In this document: in pieces, positions 52,701-62,189 of the stretch | Layout: each line of letters starts with the position of its first letter | How positions within the stretch are numbered: position 1 is the first letter of the stretch | DNA from: Hyaloraphidium curvatum | Lineage: Eukaryota > Monoblepharomycota > Hyaloraphidiomycetes > Hyaloraphidiales > Hyaloraphidiaceae | DNA: 64,000 nt | Direction: 5' to 3' | Assembly (NCBI GenBank): GCA_025558095.1 | Contig: JAIVFI010000046.1 | Location: forward strand, 62,001 to 126,000 | The notes under the pieces: model-generated | Told to the model about the DNA's origin: nothing | The model's database searches: none | Seen by the model: the letters and a program-made list of their open reading frames with translations, nothing else | Made by a program: the position numbers and the translations under genes

Positions 52701-53508
52701 TCGAACGCAGGTTGGTAGTGGCACTTGTTGACCGGCTCGTCGAGCGACTAGCCGACTTCGAACTGGCCGTGGAGCTCGAAGTCCATTTGGATGAGGTGCG
52801 AGGGCTGCTGGAAGCAGTGGTGCGCGAGGAGGAGTTAACCGTCTTGCTTGTGCTCGCTTTCGTCGACGAGATCGAGCTGGTGGTGAACTTGGCCGGTGCC
52901 TGCGACGCGGTACAGGTCCGGGTAAGATGCGAGGCGCGAGATCCGGGCAAGACTCCTCACCTTCGTCAAGGAAGACGACGCACGTGGCGTTGCCGAATTG
53001 CTCGTGGTGCTTGAGGTCTGCCTCGAAGTTGTTCTCTGCGGCACCCCATCAGAAATGATCGGATCCCAGCCAACGCGACGATGTACCTTTGTGCTGCTCG
53101 TCGTCTTGGCGACATCGAGCAGCTGCGTGACCCGGGTCCTCGTGGCGCTGGTCAGGCTCGTGGAGCTCGCCCTCGACCTCGGCGTGTACTCCAGCGCCCT
53201 CGCGGCGACGCCCTGCCAAAAACACGCTGTCAGCACGTTATTCATGCGGACGTATCGGGGGAACAGACCTCGCGCCCCTCCTCTGCCGGTCCGGTTTCGC
53301 CCGTGGCCTCGGCGGGGACCGCGCGCGCCTCGGCGAGGAGCGCCGGCGCGGCGCGGCCGAAGCCGGCGCCGGTCAGCAAGAATGAGATCAGCATGATTGC
53401 GAGGCAGACGGTTGCCGCGGGCAGCCCGGTGCCGGGGCGGAGGCCGTGCGGGGACCCGTGCTGACGGCGGAAGGCCGCCGCCGGCGCATCGCCCAGAGCG
53501 CAGCCCAT
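49744..53508 (-). CDS. Secreted papain-family cysteine protease with Ser/Thr/Arg-rich spacer and Cys-rich repeats
   Basis: Nine exons (53508-53269, 53212-53087, 53035-52961, 52899-51257, 51201-51050, 50993-50870, 50808-50752, 50690-50059, 50003-49744) give 1102 aa with every phase consistent. The N-terminus has a hydrophobic signal (TVCLAIMLISFLLTGAGF) after about 32 residues. About 400 residues rich in Ser, Thr and Arg follow (SSTSRSTSSRSSSTKS type). The C1A domain then has PAAYDLRSSADFRRISSVKD, the catalytic Cys in QGECGSCVAFANMA, the His in DGGHAISIVGWG, and the Asn in FWIVKNSWRSDW. After GTDTWGYIYGGGGGG come about ten repeats of C-x5-C-x-DG-x-C (CESQGKVQCPDGSC, CEDGGQVTCPDGSC, CESNGFVTCADGSC). 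An extracellular or lysosomal protease with a mucin-like spacer is likely. Confidence 0.9.
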
Positions 53509-54140
53509 GGCTGCAGAAGTTTTGCGCGGTTTCTTGCTGCGATGCGGTTGGAGCTTGGAATCGGCCGAGTCCGGGACAATGGGGATGTTGCGTCCCCGTC
53601 TCGGTTTCCCCTGGCTGGACCAATTCAGGCTCTATCGCTCTGACGCAACGGGAATTGGCTCCGAGCTTCCATGACTAACGGCACGGGATCACATTCATGC
53701 ACTGCACTGGAGAGGCCAATGGAGCTCACTGAAAAAGCGCCCCAAGCGCAGCACAGCTGGTCCCGTCCTCGCACGCTCCCGCGCCCGCCCCCGCACCCCT
53801 CGCAGCAAGCCGGACATCCATCGCCCATGACATCACCGGCCGTACGCAGCATGACCGGCACCGCCCGCCGGCCGCTCCCGGATGTGGAATCTCCGCAGGG
53901 AATGAGGCATCCCGCGCGTGGGGTGCCCGGAGGCCGCGCGGGAGCCAATCTGAGCTGCGTTCTGGAGGACGGGCCGCCCGACCCGAAACTCGGAGGGTCG
54001 ACGGAAAGCGGGAGCAACAGAGATGGATGTATTGGGTATCTGAATTCGAGGATGAGCAATGTGTCGGGCAAGAGCAGGAGGCAGAGACGACCCACCAACA
54101 AGACCAGAATGAACATGAACAATCCAGCACACGAAAATGG
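53509..54140. other. Intergenic
   Basis: Lies between the protease promoter and the 3' end of the STEEP1-like gene. No gene or repeat was recognised. Confidence 0.4.
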
Positions 54141-54803
54141 TCACCGCAACAGCGACTCGGCGGTGACCTGCACCGGCGCCGGCGCGGCGTTCTTGACGCG
54201 GTGCTCCAGCACCTCCTTCTCGCCCCCGGTGTCCCACCGCCCCGACCAGAACTTTGCCGCCTCGTCGCGGTCCCCGTCCCCGCCTTCTTCGTCGGCAAAA
54301 TCCCCAGCGTACTCCCCGGCGTCGTCCCCCACGTCCCCACCGCCGGCCAACATCGCGGCCTTGGCGCGCATCAGCGCCTCGCGGGCCTCGTCCGTCGCGT
54401 GGGCGCCGCCGGTGCGCTCACCGCCGTCGGGGTCGCGCCCCCGCTCGTCCCGCAGCGCGTGCGGCAGCACGTACGAGTACGGCCCCGAGCGGCGTCGCGG
54501 CGAGTCGACCTCGTACAGGAACGGCAGCACGCAGCGCGGGCACGCGTAGCGGAACTGCTTCTCCAGCCCGCCGGCCCGCCGCAGCACGCGCGGCTGCGGG
54601 CCGACGCAGTTGACTTTGTAGCGCCGCACCGCGTTGTCGATGATTCGCGCGCCGTCGGTCCGCCGGCGCGGCAGCCGCGAGAGGACCTTGTCCAGGATGA
54701 GGAGGTATTCCCCGCACACACAGTAGTAGACGTGCAGCGCCGCGCCGTCCGGCTTGCGCTCCTCCGACGTCGACACGATCGACGAGCTGACTATCTTCGG
54801 CAT
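54141..54803 (-). CDS. STEEP1 (UPF0428/CXorf56)-like protein
   Basis: Single exon, 220 aa from MPKIVSSSIVSTSEERK; an upstream in-frame Met at 54833 would add 10 residues, but family members begin MPK. The conserved block LHVYYCVCGEYLLILDKVLS, RRTDGARIIDNAVRRYKVNC, PRVLRRAGGLEKQFRYACPR and CVLPFLYE matches human STEEP1. C-x-C...C-x2-C may bind zinc. The C-terminal half is longer than in animals and rich in Gly, Asp and Glu. The animal protein acts in STING ER exit, and homologues across eukaryotes are also reported among spliceosome-associated proteins, so a splicing role is the safer inference in a fungus. Divergent to the next gene with 151 bp between starts. Confidence 0.9.
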   Translation of the reverse strand: MPKIVSSSIVSTSEERKPDGAALHVYYCVCGEYLLILDKVLSRLPRRRTDGARIIDNAVRRYKVNCVGPQPRVLRRAGGLEKQFRYACPRCVLPFLYEVDSPRRRSGPYSYVLPHALRDERGRDPDGGERTGGAHATDEAREALMRAKAAMLAGGGDVGDDAGEYAGDFADEEGGDGDRDEAAKFWSGRWDTGGEKEVLEHRVKNAAPAPVQVTAESLLR

Positions 54804-54954
54804 CCCGGCGGTGCGACGGGGAGAACTGCGCACTCGCTTTTTTCCCTAGCAGCCTCGAGGTCTAGCGATCACGCCTGCAAAATCCTAACCGCGAAGTGCC
54901 CACGCCAATCAACGCAGAAAACGCCGCGGCCCCCTCCGCGGCCCGGGCAGCGCA

Positions 54955-56552
54955 ATGGCGTCGACCGATACGGTGTACATCACCGGGCTGCCGCCGACGG
55001 CGACGGAGGACCAGCTCGTCGAGCGCTTCTCGTCCATTGGGATCATAAAGACCGACAAGAAGACGGGGCTCAAGAAGGTCTGGATCTACCGCGACGCCTC
55101 GGGCGACGCAAAGGGCGACGCGACGGTGACCTATGGTGGGCGGTGCTCGCGGAATACGGACGTGGTTCGGGACCTGAGTGTGGTTGGCGGCAGACGACCC
55201 CGAGACGGCGCCGTCGGCCGTCGAGTGGTTCAGCGGCAAGGAGTTCCTCGGCGGCACGCTGACCGTGTCGCTGGCCGAAAAAAAGGAGAAGGAGCCGCCG
55301 CCGGGCGGCTGGGGCCGCAGCGGCGGCGGCGGGGGCGGCGGCGGCGGGTTCGGCCGGAAGGAGGGCGACTGGTGCGTCAACGCAGATCCCCTCCCCTTTC
55401 GCGGATTCCGACGCTTTCTGTTCGTAAAGGGACTGTCCCTCGTGCGGCAACATGTGCTTCGCCCGGCGGTCAGAGTGCAACAAGTGCGGGACCCCGCGAC
55501 CCGACGGCGGCGGCGCGGCGGCCGGCGCAGGAGGCTACGGCGCCCCCGCGGGCTACGGCGGCGGCGCCTACGGTGGAGGAAGTTACGGTGGCGGTGCGCC
55601 GCGTGGTGGTCCTGGAGCCCGTGAAGGCGACTGGTGGGTCTCCTCGTCTTTTTTTTTGTCGTCTCTTCTACTGACGACCGCCTTTCCTCCCTCTCCAAAA
55701 GGAACTGCCCGAGCTGCGGCGCCAACTGCTTCGCTTCCCGCACGCAGTGCTTCAAGTGCGCCGCTCCCCGCCCCGAGGGCATGGGCGCCCCGCCCGGCGG
55801 GGGCTACGGCGGCCACAACGCCCCTCGTGAAGGCGACTGGTGCGTCCTCTGCCCCTTTCCCTTCCCTCCTCAGCCCAGATCTGACCCTTTTTGCTCCCGC
55901 CCACAGGCCCTGCCCAAGCTGCGGCGCCAACGTCTTCGCCTCCAAGTCCTCGTGCTTCAAGTGCGGCGCGCCCCGCCCCGAGGGCGCCGGGTACCCCTCC
56001 GGAGCCGGCGGCGGCGGTGGGTACGGCGGCAGTGGCGGCGGGTACGCCGCGAGTGGTGGTTATGGGTATCCCCCCTCGTACGGGTACGACGGGTACGGCG
56101 CGGGCGGCTACGGTTACGGCGCTGGGGGCTATGGCGCCGGGGGATACGGATCCGGCGGATACGGCGGGGTTTACGGCGGAGGCGGGTACGGCGGTTCGTC
56201 CGGGGGCGCGGGCGGAGGGTACGGTGGTGATCGCGCAGGCGCGCGCGAGGGCGACTGGTGCGTTCCTTCCGTTCAGCAGGCAGCCCGACCCGCAGCGCTG
56301 ACCCGTTCCCGTTCCAGGACCTGCCCCGGCTGCGGCAACAACTGCTTCGCCCGCCGCACCGAATGCAACCGCTGCGGCGCGGCCAAGCCCTCCTCCGGGG
56401 GCGGCGCCATGCGCTCGTACGAGGAGGACCGCGGTGCCGGCGGGCCAAAGTACTACCCCGGATCGGGATCGGGATCCGGCGCCGCGGGCGGGTACGAGGA
56501 CAGGTACGGCGGCGAGAGGGACAGGAACGGGGGTAGGCACAGGCCTTACTAG
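54955..56552 (+). CDS. TAF15/FUS-like RNA-binding protein with RRM and four RanBP2 zinc fingers
   Basis: Six exons (54955-55135, 55194-55371, 55430-55633, 55702-55839, 55907-56257, 56318-56552) give 428 aa. An RRM opens the protein (DTVYITGLPPTATEDQLVER, WFSGKEFLGGTLTVSLAE), lying N-terminal rather than central as in FUS. Then come four RanBP2-type knuckles: GDWDCPSCGNMCFARRSECN, GDWNCPSCGANCFASRTQCF, GDWPCPSCGANVFASKSSCF, GDWTCPGCGNNCFARRTECN. They are separated by Gly/Tyr/Ala-rich repeats (GGYGAGGYGSGGYGGVYGGG) resembling prion-like low-complexity domains. All four finger introns are phase 2 and split the Trp codon of GDW. Likely a nuclear RNA-binding/transcription or splicing factor able to phase separate. 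Confidence 0.95.
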
Positions 56553-57026
56553 GCGGTGCTTGGAAGGTGGAACGGGGAACGGTCTTGGGGCAGCGGCGGA
56601 GGACGGGGAGGGAGGCTCGCGCTGGGCCGTGGAAGCGGAAGCGAATACCCGATCTGTGCCGTCTACGTGCTGGCTCCGTGCCGTCCCTGGCTGTGGTTGT
56701 CCGTGGAGGTCCGCGGGGAAGTTGCCCGAGACAGAATCGCCGCCTCGTGCCGAAACAGGACCGACCTCGCCCAACGGGCATGGCCAAGACAAGGTGGCGT
56801 TCAAGCAGGACAGACCAGGACGGTTGGGTCGAGCAAAGCAGGATCAAGAATCAAGAAGCAAGAACCAAGTGTCTATTCCAGGTTGGGTGGTGGCGATTTG
56901 AATCACCGTTTGCCCCCGCCCGCCGCGGGCCGGGTATCCGGGTATCGCGGGGTATCGGGTATCGTCTGTACAGCGGCGGGGTATCGGGGCCGCGGGGGGC
57001 AGGGGCGGAAGGGCAGCGGGGACGGC
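56553..57026. other. Intergenic with GGGTATC-rich low complexity
   Basis: Around 56930-56995 the motif GGGTATC recurs several times with variable spacing. Nothing else was recognised. Confidence 0.45.
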
Positions 57027-57417
57027 TCACTTCTTGTTGTTGGGGTTCGAGGGCGAGTTCTTCCACTGCGAGGCGGGCGACGTCAGCGGGGGCAGAGGAG
57101 GCAGAGCAGCTAGGAGACGCACGTTGGCAGCAGCCAGCTTGAAGGCCTCCTTGTGGTCGACGTTGGGGTTCGCCGCCTTGATCTTCGGCAGCTCCTCCTT
57201 CATGAAGGTGTTGTAGGCGGACGGCGGCCGGCTGCCCTTCTCCTTCTTCTCCTTCTTCTCCTTGGGGGCCTTCTCCTTCTTCTCCTTGGGAGCCTTCTTC
57301 TCGGCTTTCTCGGCCTTGGCCTGGCGCGGCGCGGGGGGGGCGGGGCGGGGCGGCGCGGGCGGCGGGATCCGGCGGTCAGCGCTGCGGCGGGACGCGTCCG
57401 GCGGGGCGGCGCACCAT
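57027..57417 (-). CDS. Small Lys-rich YABBY/HMG-like protein
   Basis: Three coding exons (57417-57415, 57320-57123, 57065-57027) give 79 aa. The first coding exon is the ATG alone, followed by a 94-nt intron (GTGCGC, CGCTGACC branch, GCGCCAG). Exon 2 reads [20 protein letters not shown] and more lysine blocks, then [20 protein letters not shown] and [16 protein letters not shown]; exon 3 ends [12 protein letters not shown]. The core PSAYN-FMK-E-P-IKA-NP-HKEAF--AA-NW is the YABBY-type HMG-like helix pair also present in small fungal proteins. Such proteins bind DNA without strong specificity; the basic tail supports nuclear localisation. The ATG-only exon is inferred: no other Met is available upstream of AKAEK. 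Confidence 0.85.
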
Positions 57418-58244
57418 TTCGTCAGCGGTTCCGGACGGTGTGCGTGCGGATTTCGACGGTTGAATTCAGCGGCGCCAGGGGGCGAACGGGTCTAAATACC
57501 CCTGCGGAAGTTCGCGCTGTCCGGGTGCGACTATCGATTGGCGCCAACCCCTCCAACGGAAGCACCTATGTGAGCCCCTCCGTCGTCTCAATTGACACCG
57601 GCCCAAAACTCGGCAGGAGCTCGGTGGATACCCTAGGCACAGGATTGGTCTTTTGAGCCGGGCGAAAAGCGTCGAATCTGAGGCGCTGGGGCTGGCCGAA
57701 GTGTTCGTGAGCGGCAAGGGCCTTGTGGCGCCCCGCCAAACGCGATCTGTGGACCGGCTCCGCGCCAGAGGACTTTCTCGTGGACATGATGTACCATCGT
57801 GGGGACTTGTGGCCGGCCAACGCGTCGCTTTGGGTTTGTCCTCCAGGGGTCCCGCACCGACGGGCGACGGTTCGGGTGCCCCCACGCGGTTTTCCCTTCC
57901 GGGAACCTCCGGAGTCCAATCGCAACATTGTGCATGGTCTGCGTCAAGGGCAATGGCGGTACTTCGTGGCCACAGCTCATCTCCGTTGAGCTCTCGCTCC
58001 GCGGCTCCGCTACAGTAGTCTCGCGGTTCGTTCGAGAACACGCCCCGGCAAACCTCGCGCTGGTCCTTGGACAAATCATCGATATGAGCAAAGCAATGAT
58101 GCGCAGCCTGAGCGATGGGAGGAAAGGGGGTGGCAAACTCGCGTTCGGCGGTGGCGGCGCAATGCAGCGAGGTCGCAAGAGAGAGCAGATTCCGAATCCC
58201 GACGCAACCGCACGTGCAACGGCCGCGTGGTCACTGCTCGGAAT
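57418..58244. other. Intergenic, divergent promoters
   Basis: Lies between the YABBY-like gene and the short-chain dehydrogenase. No gene was recognised; open frames on both strands lack support. Confidence 0.45.
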
Positions 58245-59631
58245 ATGGCTTCACAAGTTACGAAGCGCCTCGTGAACGCGTCCACGGGCAAGGGGCGCGT
58301 CTGCTTCATGTGGAGTCCGTCGCCGGTGCGCGGGAGACACCGTCTTACGCTCCCTCGCAGCACCGGCGGAGCTTCGGGACTTGGTTCAGCTACGGCTTTG
58401 GCATTTGCCCGCAACGGAGCCAGCGCAATCGTGCTCACGGACCTGGTGAAGCAGAAGGATCTTGCGCACTCCGTCATCGAGACCCTGAAGAAGGAAGCTG
58501 GGAGCTCGCTGAAGACCCTGTTCCTGGAGCACGACGTGCGGAAGGAGCCCGAATGGATCCGAGTAATGGAGGAGTGCGTTTCCGTCTTCCGACCACATCG
58601 AGTGGTGCCTCACCGCATGTTCGCAGGACCCACAAGGCCATCGGGCCTCTCGACGTTATGCTCACCTCTGCCGGTAAGTCAAACAGGCAGATCTTTCTCT
58701 GACATGGCTCATAGCGGTGCTTGACGGCGGTGCTTTGGTTGCGATGCTTTGATTGCGGTGCTGTCATTGCGCAGGCATCTCGGGGAACGGGGACCCGTGG
58801 AAGATCGAGGACCTTGACATGAACCGCTATCAGCGCATGATCGACATAAACCTGTCTGGCTCTTCTGCGTTCTCCTCTTGTTCCGTCATCTGACTTATTG
58901 CTCTTCAGGACGGGCACGGTGCTCGGCCTCAAGTACGGCATTCGCAGCATGAAGGAGAACAAGGCCAAGGAATCCAAATCCATCATTACGATATCTAGCA
59001 TTGGTGCGTTTGCTGCGGAAGCTGTGCCCCTTGCTCCTCATTGACTACATTGGTTTGGGGCAGAGGGCATCATTTCCGAGCCTCAGGCTCTGAGCTGTGA
59101 GAACGCACTGTGCCCCGTCCATGGCATGTGACTGATGATGAACGTGGTTGTCAGACGGAGCGTCCAAGGGCGGCGTTAGGATTGCGACGAAGGCTGCTGC
59201 TCTTTGTGAGCTGATCTTGAATCTTACCCCGTCACCTTCTCATCTCGTCCCGGACAGACTGTGCCCAGCAGAAGTACAACATTCGAGTTAATTCGGCACA
59301 CCCCGGCTACATCGCGACCCCGATGTTGGGCGAGATCTTCGACAGCGTCGACGCGGAAGCCCGCAAGGCTATGGAAGCCAGCGTGGTCGCGCGGCATCCG
59401 ATCGGCAGGATGGGCGAGCCGAGGGAGATCGCGGACGGCATCCTGTTCCTTGCGTCTGAGGAGAGCTCCTTCGTGGGTGTCTGCCACTTGAGCTGCCAGA
59501 CCTTTGGTGACGATCGCTCTTGTCTAGATGACGGGATCTGAACTCGTGATTGATGGAGGTGAGGATCCGTGTTGAAGCCGATCGAATCCGATCCGGCTGA
59601 CGCCGCTTCCGCAGGCTACACGGCGCAATAG
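58245..59631 (+). CDS. Short-chain dehydrogenase/reductase
   Basis: Ten exons (58245-58309, 58361-58577, 58637-58673, 58775-58853, 58909-59003, 59064-59096, 59155-59205, 59258-59472, 59528-59558, 59615-59631) give 279 aa. Splicing rebuilds the classic SDR chain: GRVCFITGGASGLGSATALA (NAD(P) Gly motif), GPLDVMLTSAGISG (the NNAG equivalent), INLTGTVLGLKYGIR, SIITISSIEGIISE with the catalytic Ser, ALSYGASKGGVRIATKAAAL with YxxxK, NIRVNSAHPGYIATPM, and SELVIDGGYTAQ. Exons of 31, 33, 37 and 17 nt are unusually small. Cofactor and substrate are not determined; an Asp after the Gly motif (VLTDLV) suggests NAD(H). The third junction (exon 2 to 3) is the least certain. Confidence 0.92.
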
Positions 59632-59666
59632 GCTGTCTGGTCTGGTCTAGTCTCTTGTTCGTGGAA

Positions 59667-62031
59667 TCACAGTTTGCTAGCCCCGCGCGCCTTGTCCTTG
59701 GCCCGCTGCGCCTCCGTGGCCTCCACTTCGGCGTACATCTTCGCAAAGTCGGCCGCGAATCGCTGCTTCAGCATCGGCCTCCGATTCTTGATGGTCGGCG
59801 TGAGCAGGTTGTTCTCGACGGTGAAAGGATCCGTGTGCAGCGTGATCGCCTTGCAGCCGCGGTCAGCTCCAACACCACCTCAAACGGACCTCAGAAACCC
59901 ACCGCAACCTGCTCAAAGAACTGCAGGCCCGCCTCCGTTCCGATCTTGAGCATGTCGTCGAACACCTCCTTCACCACCCGCGGGTCCTTTGCAAGCTGCT
60001 CCTGCGACGTCGACGCCGGGATGCCGATCGACTTGGCGAAGGCCGCGATCTGCTCCGGGTCGGGGACGACGACGGCAACCAGCGACGGCTGGTCCCGGTG
60101 GCCGTCGACGTAGATCTGCATGACGTATCTGGCGCGCGCGTGAGTGAGGAACTGGCAAAGAGCCCGCCAGGGAGCGACTTCACCTGCTGCGGATGTAGGT
60201 GACCTCGACCTTCTCCGGCACCACGAACTCCCCCCTCGACAGCTTGAACACGTTCTTGGCCCGGTCGATGACCTTGAGCGTCCCGTCGGGCATGATCTCG
60301 CATATGTCCCCCGTCAGCAGCCACCCGTCCGCGTCCAGCGCCTCGCGCGTCTTTTCCGGCTGCAGGTAGTAGCCCCTGAACACGACGTGCCCGCGGCAGG
60401 CGACCTCGCCCTTGGAGCCGATCCAGCGGCCGTCCCCGCGCACGACGCTGTAGCCCATTTCGGGGCGCGAGAGGAGGCGGAACTCGGACTGCCGGGTGGC
60501 GGTGCCGACGTGGCTGCCGTACGGGGTCCAGACGTCGCCGAACTTGGTGGCCGTGAACGCCGACGTCTGTGGAACACGGAATCAATGACGCAGAAGAAGG
60601 AAGGCCAACAAAACCTACGGTTTCGGTCTGCCCGAAGCGTTCGAAGAGGTGGATGCCAAACACCACGCGGTGGAACTCGAGGTTGGCCGCCGGTGCCGGA
60701 GCCGCACCCGACGCCGAGAACCGGAATCGCCCGCCCATGTAGGCGCGCATGCCGGCCATGATGCCGAGCGAATCGTCCAGAGCGGGGTCGCGGGGGGGCT
60801 TTCCCGTCGTCAGCAGCACGCGGCGCTTGGCCGCGTACGAGGCCTCGAAGGCGGCCCGACGCTCCGGGGTCGTGAGGAACATCGCCTTGAGCGTCTGCAC
60901 CAAACGATTGCCGATCCGCGGTACCAAGTAGCAGATAGTTGGCTTCAGAGCGCGCACGTCGTCGAAGAGGTGAGCAGGATCCCCGGACCAGAGGCCGATG
61001 GGAACGCCTCGGCACGTCAGGGCCCAGTAGATGCAGCGCTCCGCCTGGTGCGCCAATGGCGAGTAGCTCATGAAGAGGTCCGAGGTGCTCATCTGCTCCG
61101 GTCCGGTTGGGCACATTTCGATCCAGACCGCGCTCTCTGCCAGCATGTTCTTGTGGCTGATCATGGCCCCCTTCGGCAACCCGGTGCTGCCCGAGGTAAA
61201 GCAAATGGTCACGATCTCGTCCGGGTGCGTGGCGGGGGTGACGGGCAGAGGCGTAACCTGCCCGAGAGCGACAAACTCGTCCCAATTCCAGACCTTCTGG
61301 ACGGCATGATTGCGGCTCATGAAAGCGTCCCTCTCGCCACCCGTGAGGCGGCCGCTGCCGTCCCTGGCGGGCACCACGACGAGGAATCGGAGGTGCGGCG
61401 ACTTGAGCGCCTCCACTTTAGCCAGCTGATCCTTAAGGCAGAAGCAAAGCCGAATCTTGCACAGCGAGAACATGTGCGCGACCCCCTCCGCGTCCGCGTT
61501 GGGGAACACCGGAACGCTGACTATGTTGTAGAACATGGCGGCCAGATCCGCCACGCGCCACTCCACGCAGTTCGGAGCATAAATGGCGATCTTGTCGCCC
61601 GTGGCGACTTCGACGGTTTCGTTCCTGCCATCCCAGGGCACGCCGGGCACCTGGCCCTCGAGGCCGCACGCGAGCTTCATCGCCGATCCGCAGGCGATGG
61701 CCAGGTCGCGGACCTGGCCGAACGACAGCCATGTGGAGTACGGGCCCGTCCTGTGCGGAGTCCGCACGCCGAGGCAGGGCTTGTCCGGTCCGTTCTCGCC
61801 GTTTGGTCCCGGGAGGCCCTCCCCGCGCTGCCACAGCTCGTACGACGTGGTAACGCCCGGAGCGGGCTGCCAGCCCAGCGGCGTGGAAAAGTCGCTGTAC
61901 CACGACGCGGAGCGGAAGGTGCCCGAGGCCTCGTCCGACGCGGCCAAGTTGTCCACGATCGACTGGAAGCTCGACATGCGGTGCGCGGGGATCAGCGCAT
62001 CGTGCGGAGGGGTCGAAGAGGCCGCCGCCAT
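59667..62031 (-). CDS. Long-chain acyl-CoA synthetase, peroxisomal (C-terminal SKL)
   Basis: Four exons (62031-60619, 60566-60184, 60128-59903, 59849-59667) with introns of 52-55 nt give 734 aa. The AMP-forming domain shows ICFTSGSTGLPKGAMISHKN (P-loop), YSPLAHQAERCIYW, ERFGQTETTSAFTATKFGDV, DGWLLTGDICEIMPDGTLKV and IDRAKNVFKLSRGEFV, the LACS signature order. The final exon ends AKDKARGASKL, a canonical PTS1 SKL, so it probably activates fatty acids for peroxisomal beta-oxidation. I start at the Met at 62031 (MAAASSTPPHDALIPAHRMS); an in-frame Met at 62169 would add 46 residues. The gene is convergent with the dehydrogenase, with 35 bp between stops, so their 3' UTRs must overlap. Confidence 0.96.
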
Positions 62032-62189
62032 CGCGATGAGAACGACGGATCCGGCTGGAGGATGTCCCCGCGTAGTTCGCTTCAACACGGCGAAGAGATT
62101 TGTCTTCGGTGCCTCGTCGGGCCGCTTTCGCCGATCGGCGGGACGCGCCGTGCGGAAGTGATCGAACACCGAACTTGTCCCCCGCGGGC

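Noticed and set aside
51854..53014. Long plus-strand frame of 386 codons rich in Asp, Glu, Val and Arg
   Set aside because: It is the antisense shadow of the Ser/Thr/Arg-rich spacer of the papain-like gene, whose exons join in phase and carry a real catalytic domain.
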